Shown here: piece by piece, positions 6,183-9,539 of the stretch
Position numbering within the stretch: the stretch's first letter is position 1
How the letters are laid out: each line of letters opens with the position of its first letter
NCBI GenBank assembly: GCA_036271855.1
Contig: DATAZV010000191.1
Span: 1 to 9,539, forward strand
Direction of reading: 5' to 3'
DNA length: 9,539 nucleotides
From: JAQGMJ01 sp036271855
Lineage (GTDB): Bacteria; Pseudomonadota; Gammaproteobacteria; Burkholderiales; JAEUOS01
Made by a program: the position numbers and the translations under genes
The notes under the pieces: model-generated
Databases searched by the model: none
What the model was told of the DNA's origin: nothing
Seen by the model: the letters and a program-made list of their open reading frames with translations, nothing else

Positions 6183-7780
6183 CAGCAGATTCCACCCCAC
6201 CCGGCACCGGCCTGTCCATCGACCAGGCGCTGCAACTCGCCGCCGGCCATGTGCAGGCCGGGCGCCTCGCGGAAGGGGAGCTTTTGTGCCAGAAAGTGCT
6301 GGAACTGGACCCCGACAATGCGCAAGCCCTGCATCTGCTGGGCGTAGTGGCGCATCTGGCCGGCAAGCAGGGGGTGGCGCTGGCTTTGATCGAAAAGGCG
6401 CTGCGTTGCCAGCCGGACCATGCGCAGGCGCATTACAACCTCGGGGTGGTACTGAGCGTCCTGCGCCGTCCCGAAGCGGCGCTCGCCGCCTATCGCCAGG
6501 CAGTGGCGCTGGACCCGGCCAATGCCACCGCGCTGGGCAACCTCGGCAACATCGCCCTCGAACTCGATCTCCACGAAGAGGCGCTGGCGGCTTACGACGC
6601 GGTATTGGGGCGCCATCCGCAGGACGCCAATTTCGCCCTGGCGCGCGGCATCACGCTCTACGGCATGCGCCGCTTCGAGGCCGCTTTGACTGCCTTCACG
6701 TATGCGCTCGCCCTGACGCCCGCCGATCCGCGCATGCACTGGGAGATCTCGCAACTGCATCTGATGCTCGGCGATTTCGCCGCCGGCTGGGACGCCTACG
6801 AAAGCCGCTTCGGCGTCGCCCAGGCCCACGTCTGGTGTTATCCCTACCCCTACCCGCGCTGGCAGGGCGAGCCCCTCGCCGGCAAGACCCTGCTGCTGCA
6901 CGGCGAGCAGGGCCTGGGCGATGAAATCATGTACGCCTCGATTTATCCGGAACTCATCGCCCAGGCGCGGCAGGTGATCATCTGCTGCCAGCCGCATCTG
7001 GTGGAGTTGTTCCGCGCATCCTTTCCCGGCGTCCGCGTCGAGGCGCAATTGCGTGCCGACGCCGACGCCTGGACCCGCCGCACGGCCGACTGGCTGGCCG
7101 GCGCCCCCGCCGTCGACTACCAGATTCCCTTCGGCAGCCTGGCGCGCCTGCGCCGCCGCCGCGCCGAAGACTTTCCCGCCCATGCCGGCTACCTGCGCGC
7201 CGCCGCGGCGAAGATGCAGGCCTGGGCCGCACAGCTGGCGCAGGTGCAGGGCCTGCGCGTGGGCATCTGCTGGGCCGCCAACCCGGCGATCGAAGATGCC
7301 GTCGCCGCGCGCCGCTCGCGCAAAAAAAGCCTGACCCTGCAGCAGCTTGAGCCGCTGCTCGGCGTGGCGCAGGCCGGCTTTGTTTCCCTGCAAACCTGGG
7401 AGGCCGCCGCGCAAGTCAGCGCCGCCATCCCGGCCACGCGCGCGCGCATTCTCGACGCCAGCGGCGGCCTCGCCGATTTTTCCGACACCGCCGCCCTGGT
7501 GATGAACCTCGACCTGGTGATCACCGTCGATACCTCGGTGGCCCATCTCGCCGGCGCCCTCGGCAAGCCGGTGTGGCTGTTGTTGCCCTGGCACGCCGAC
7601 TGGCGCTGGCACGCCGCCGGCAACCGCAGTGAGTGGTACCCGCAGGCGCGCCTGTACCGCCAAAGCGCGCCGGGCGACTGGGCGCCGGTAGTAGAACAGA
7701 TGCGCGGCGATCTCGAAACCCTGGCGCAAGCCACCGTGCAAGCGCGCGGCCCAACCCTCAACGCGGAGATGACCGCATGA
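6179..7780 (+). CDS. TPR protein with C-terminal GT9-like (heptosyltransferase-like) glycosyltransferase domain
   Basis: This encodes 533 residues. Residues 13-210 hold about six tetratricopeptide repeats (signatures such as ALHLLGVVAHLAGKQGVALA, AHYNLGVVLSVLRRPEAALA, ALGNLGNIALELDLHEEALA). Residues 225-520 resemble glycosyltransferase family 9 (GT-B fold): LLLHGEQGLGDEI at about 238-250, the LRVGICWAANP strand that opens the second Rossmann half, and LVITVDTSVAHLAGALGKP with D451, T452, S453 and H456, the usual nucleotide-sugar-side motif of heptosyltransferases. TPR + glycosyltransferase architecture recalls O-GlcNAc transferase, so a protein or peptide acceptor held by the TPR part is possible, but donor and acceptor are unknown. 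No signal peptide or membrane segment is seen, so it should be cytoplasmic. The ATG at 6179 lacks a strong ribosome site; GGGG at 6162-6165 is 13 nt away, and a three-codon frame (6171-6182) overlaps this start. Its stop overlaps the next gene by 4 bp (ATGA), indicating an operon. Confidence 0.85.
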   Translation: MTADSTPPGTGLSIDQALQLAAGHVQAGRLAEGELLCQKVLELDPDNAQALHLLGVVAHLAGKQGVALALIEKALRCQPDHAQAHYNLGVVLSVLRRPEAALAAYRQAVALDPANATALGNLGNIALELDLHEEALAAYDAVLGRHPQDANFALARGITLYGMRRFEAALTAFTYALALTPADPRMHWEISQLHLMLGDFAAGWDAYESRFGVAQAHVWCYPYPYPRWQGEPLAGKTLLLHGEQGLGDEIMYASIYPELIAQARQVIICCQPHLVELFRASFPGVRVEAQLRADADAWTRRTADWLAGAPAVDYQIPFGSLARLRRRRAEDFPAHAGYLRAAAAKMQAWAAQLAQVQGLRVGICWAANPAIEDAVAARRSRKKSLTLQQLEPLLGVAQAGFVSLQTWEAAAQVSAAIPATRARILDASGGLADFSDTAALVMNLDLVITVDTSVAHLAGALGKPVWLLLPWHADWRWHAAGNRSEWYPQARLYRQSAPGDWAPVVEQMRGDLETLAQATVQARGPTLNAEMTA

Positions 7781-9162
7781 TGCTCAACCCCGCCACCCCG
7801 GTGGTGCGCCCGGCCGCCGTCGCCGGCCTGTTCTACCCGGCGCGCGCCGATGAACTGCGCGCCCAGGTTGCCGGCTTGTTCCAGGCCGCCGAACCGGCCG
7901 ACAACCCCGCCGTGCCCAAAGCCATCATCGTGCCCCACGCCGGCTTCATGTACTCCGGCGCCGTTGCCGCCAGCGTCTATGCCCGGCTGCGCGCGGCGCG
8001 CGGGCGCATCAGGCGCGTGGTGCTGGCCGCGCCGGCGCACCGCGCCCATGTGCACGGCATGGCCCTGCCCGAAGCCACCGCCTTCATGACGCCACTGGGC
8101 GAAGTGCCGCTCGACCTCGAGGCGATGACCCACCTGCGCTCGCGCCTGCCGCTCAACGACCTGCGCGGCGCCCATGCCGAAGAGCACGCCATCGAAGTGC
8201 ACCTGCCGTTCCTGCTCGAAGCGCTGGGCGAATTCAAGCTGGTGCCGATCCTGGTCGGCGAAGCCAGCCTGGCGCAGGCGGTCGAAGTGCTGGACGAACT
8301 CTGGGGCGGCGACGAAACCCTGATCGTGCTCAGCACCGACCTCTCGCACTACCACCCCTACCGCGACGCCATGGCGATCGACAACGCCACCATCGACGGC
8401 ATCCTCAAATTCCGCACCGACATCACCCACGAGCAGGCCTGCGGCGCCACCCCGCTCGCCGGCCTCCTGGCGCTGGCCAAGCGCCGCGGCATGCGCATCG
8501 AACTCACCGACCGCTGCAACTCGGGCGACGCCGCCGGCGGCGACCGCAAGCGCGTGGTCGGCTATGCCTCTTTCGCGCTGTACGAAAACGACGGCAGCCA
8601 TGTGGTCGCGCCCGAATGGTTCCCCGACGGCGGCGGCCGCGTGCTGCTGCGCCTGGCGCGCACCAGCATCAAGGGCGCGCTGGGCAACGACCCCTCGTTC
8701 GCCATGCACGCTGGCTGGCTCAAGGAACAGGCCGCCGTCTTTGTCACGCTGAAAAAGAATGGCGAGCTGCGCGGCTGCATCGGTTCACTCGAAGCGCACC
8801 AGACCCTGGTCGAAGACGTGCGCGCCAACGCGGTCAACGCGGCCCTGCACGACCCGCGCTTTCCCCCCGTCACCCTGGACGAGCTGGAAGAAATCGAAAT
8901 CGAAATCTCGCTCCTTACCGCGCCGCGCCCGCTGCACTTCAGCGACCAGGCCGATGCGCTCGCGCAATTGAAACCCGGCATCGACGGCGTGACTTTCGAA
9001 TCCGCCGGCAAGCGCGCCACCTTCCTGCCGCAAGTGTGGGAAGACCTGCCTGATCCGCACGAATTCATCGCCCAACTGAAACAAAAAGCCGGCTTCGCCC
9101 GCGACTACTGGGCCGCCGACGTCAAGCTGCAGCGCTACGGCGCGGTGAAAATGAAGGATTAG
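7777..9162 (+). CDS. amrB: AmmeMemoRadiSam system fusion: Memo-like protein B + AMMECR1-domain protein A
   Basis: This encodes 461 residues. The ATG at 7777 is chosen because GGAG (7765-7768) sits 8 nt upstream and the start overlaps the TGA of the TPR gene. The Memo-like domain fills about residues 10-275. It has H54 (in PHAGFMYSG), H88 (in APAHRAH), H191/H193 (in STDLSHYHPY) and C247 (in DRCNSGD), which line up with the metal-site residues of human MEMO1 (H49, H81, H192, C244). The fold is related to non-haem-iron extradiol dioxygenases. The AMMECR1 domain fills about 283-461, with the family's most conserved motif RGCIG at 332-336, followed by FPPVTLDELEEIEIEISLL and TFLPQVWEDLPDPHEFIAQL. 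In many genomes these are two proteins (systems A and B); here they are fused, which also explains the length. The third member, a radical SAM enzyme, is encoded directly downstream. The biochemical role of the system in bacteria is not established, so no reaction is given. The symbol covers the B half; the AMMECR1 half corresponds to amrA. Confidence 0.93.
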   Translation: MMLNPATPVVRPAAVAGLFYPARADELRAQVAGLFQAAEPADNPAVPKAIIVPHAGFMYSGAVAASVYARLRAARGRIRRVVLAAPAHRAHVHGMALPEATAFMTPLGEVPLDLEAMTHLRSRLPLNDLRGAHAEEHAIEVHLPFLLEALGEFKLVPILVGEASLAQAVEVLDELWGGDETLIVLSTDLSHYHPYRDAMAIDNATIDGILKFRTDITHEQACGATPLAGLLALAKRRGMRIELTDRCNSGDAAGGDRKRVVGYASFALYENDGSHVVAPEWFPDGGGRVLLRLARTSIKGALGNDPSFAMHAGWLKEQAAVFVTLKKNGELRGCIGSLEAHQTLVEDVRANAVNAALHDPRFPPVTLDELEEIEIEISLLTAPRPLHFSDQADALAQLKPGIDGVTFESAGKRATFLPQVWEDLPDPHEFIAQLKQKAGFARDYWAADVKLQRYGAVKMKD

Positions 9163-9212
9163 CCCGCGCCGGCGCGCGTGTACCAAACCCGCGCGTGTGG
9201 ACAAACGCCGCC

Positions 9213-9539
9213 ATGAGCACCCCCGAACCCACCCACCCCGGCCGCTGGTGGCACGCGATTGCCGATGGCCGCATCCAGTGCGACCTCTGCCCGCGCGACT
9301 GCAAGCTGCACGAAGGCCAGCGCGGCGCCTGCTTCGTGCGCCAACGTGCAGGGGAGGGCATGGTGCTCACCACCTACGGCCGCTCCTCCGGCTTTTGCAT
9401 CGACCCGATCGAGAAAAAACCGCTGAACCATTTTTACCCCGGCTCCAGCGTGCTCAGTTTCGGCACCGCCGGCTGCAATCTCGCCTGCAAGTTCTGCCAG
9501 AACTGGGACATCTCCAAGTCGCGCGACATGGACAAGATA
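9213..9539 (+). CDS. amrS: AmmeMemoRadiSam system radical SAM enzyme (3' partial)
   Basis: The frame from ATG 9213 stays open to the window end, giving 109 residues of a longer enzyme (PFLA-activase-like family members are usually about 330-390 residues). The radical SAM motif CxxxCxxC is present as C88, C92 and C95 (GCNLACKFCQNW), which binds the 4Fe-4S cluster that cleaves S-adenosylmethionine. Upstream, C23, C26, C30 and C40 (QCDLCPRDCKL, GACFVR) form the cysteine-rich leader typical of this subfamily, probably binding a metal. The segment PIEKKPLNHFYPGSSVLSFG just before the motif is also characteristic. It follows the Memo-AMMECR1 gene by 50 bp on the same strand, and this pairing is what defines the system. 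The ribosome site is weak (GGA at 9199-9201, 11 nt away), so the gene may depend partly on translation of its neighbour. Substrate unknown. Confidence 0.9.
   Translation, partial: MSTPEPTHPGRWWHAIADGRIQCDLCPRDCKLHEGQRGACFVRQRAGEGMVLTTYGRSSGFCIDPIEKKPLNHFYPGSSVLSFGTAGCNLACKFCQNWDISKSRDMDKI

Noticed and set aside
6059..7741. A 560-codon minus-strand frame opposite the TPR/GT gene
   Set aside because: It shows no domain pattern and lies opposite a gene with clear TPR and GT9-like motifs; it is an effect of GC-rich third positions.
7189..8709. A 506-codon minus-strand frame across the TPR/GT and Memo genes
   Set aside because: It runs antisense across the junction of two well-supported genes, with no recognisable motif.
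9174..9198. Direct repeat GCGCGTGT at 9174-9181 and 9191-9198 between the Memo-AMMECR1 and radical SAM genes
   Set aside because: Eight bases repeated with 17-bp offset in GC-rich DNA is easily chance, and no operator of this form is known to me.

Overview
The window is very GC-rich, with strongly G/C-biased third codon positions and short AT-richer islands between genes. A NitT/TauT-type binding protein, an AsmA-like membrane protein, a TPR/GT9-like protein and a Memo-AMMECR1 fusion followed by its radical SAM partner together suggest a Gram-negative betaproteobacterium, perhaps a Rhodocyclales or Nitrosomonadales relative. The taxonomic guess is inference. No rRNA, tRNA, CRISPR array or insertion sequence is visible.

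Layout. (1) Positions 1-1755 (+) hold the C-terminal part of a secreted or surface repeat protein (DUF11/DUF7933-like and SdrD B-like domains), cut by the window edge. (2) Positions 1924-2943 (+) encode a periplasmic ABC-type substrate-binding protein of the NMT1/NitT-TauT kind, with no permease or ATPase gene beside it. (3) Positions 2963-3032 hold strong hairpins. The second has a U-tract for leftward transcription and closes the convergent gene. (4) Positions 3139-5892 (-) encode a 917-residue protein: small N-terminal, probably winged-helix domain, long ER/K single alpha-helix built from 17 octad repeats, one membrane segment, then a periplasmic AsmA-like domain. This is the most unusual object here. 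(5) Positions 5893-6178 are a divergent intergenic region. (6) Positions 6179-9539 (+) look like one operon: a TPR/GT9-like glycosyltransferase, overlapping by 4 bp a fused Memo + AMMECR1 protein, then after 50 bp the radical SAM enzyme of the same AmmeMemoRadiSam system, cut by the right edge.

How the parts relate. The first three genes look like separate transcription units. The last three form a linked cluster around the AmmeMemoRadiSam system, a widespread but functionally unexplained three-domain set. Here two of its domains are on one polypeptide and a TPR-glycosyltransferase is translationally coupled upstream. No known defence or mobile system is visible. The candidates for something undescribed are the wHTH-helix-TM-AsmA protein and the TPR-GT/AmmeMemoRadiSam coupling.
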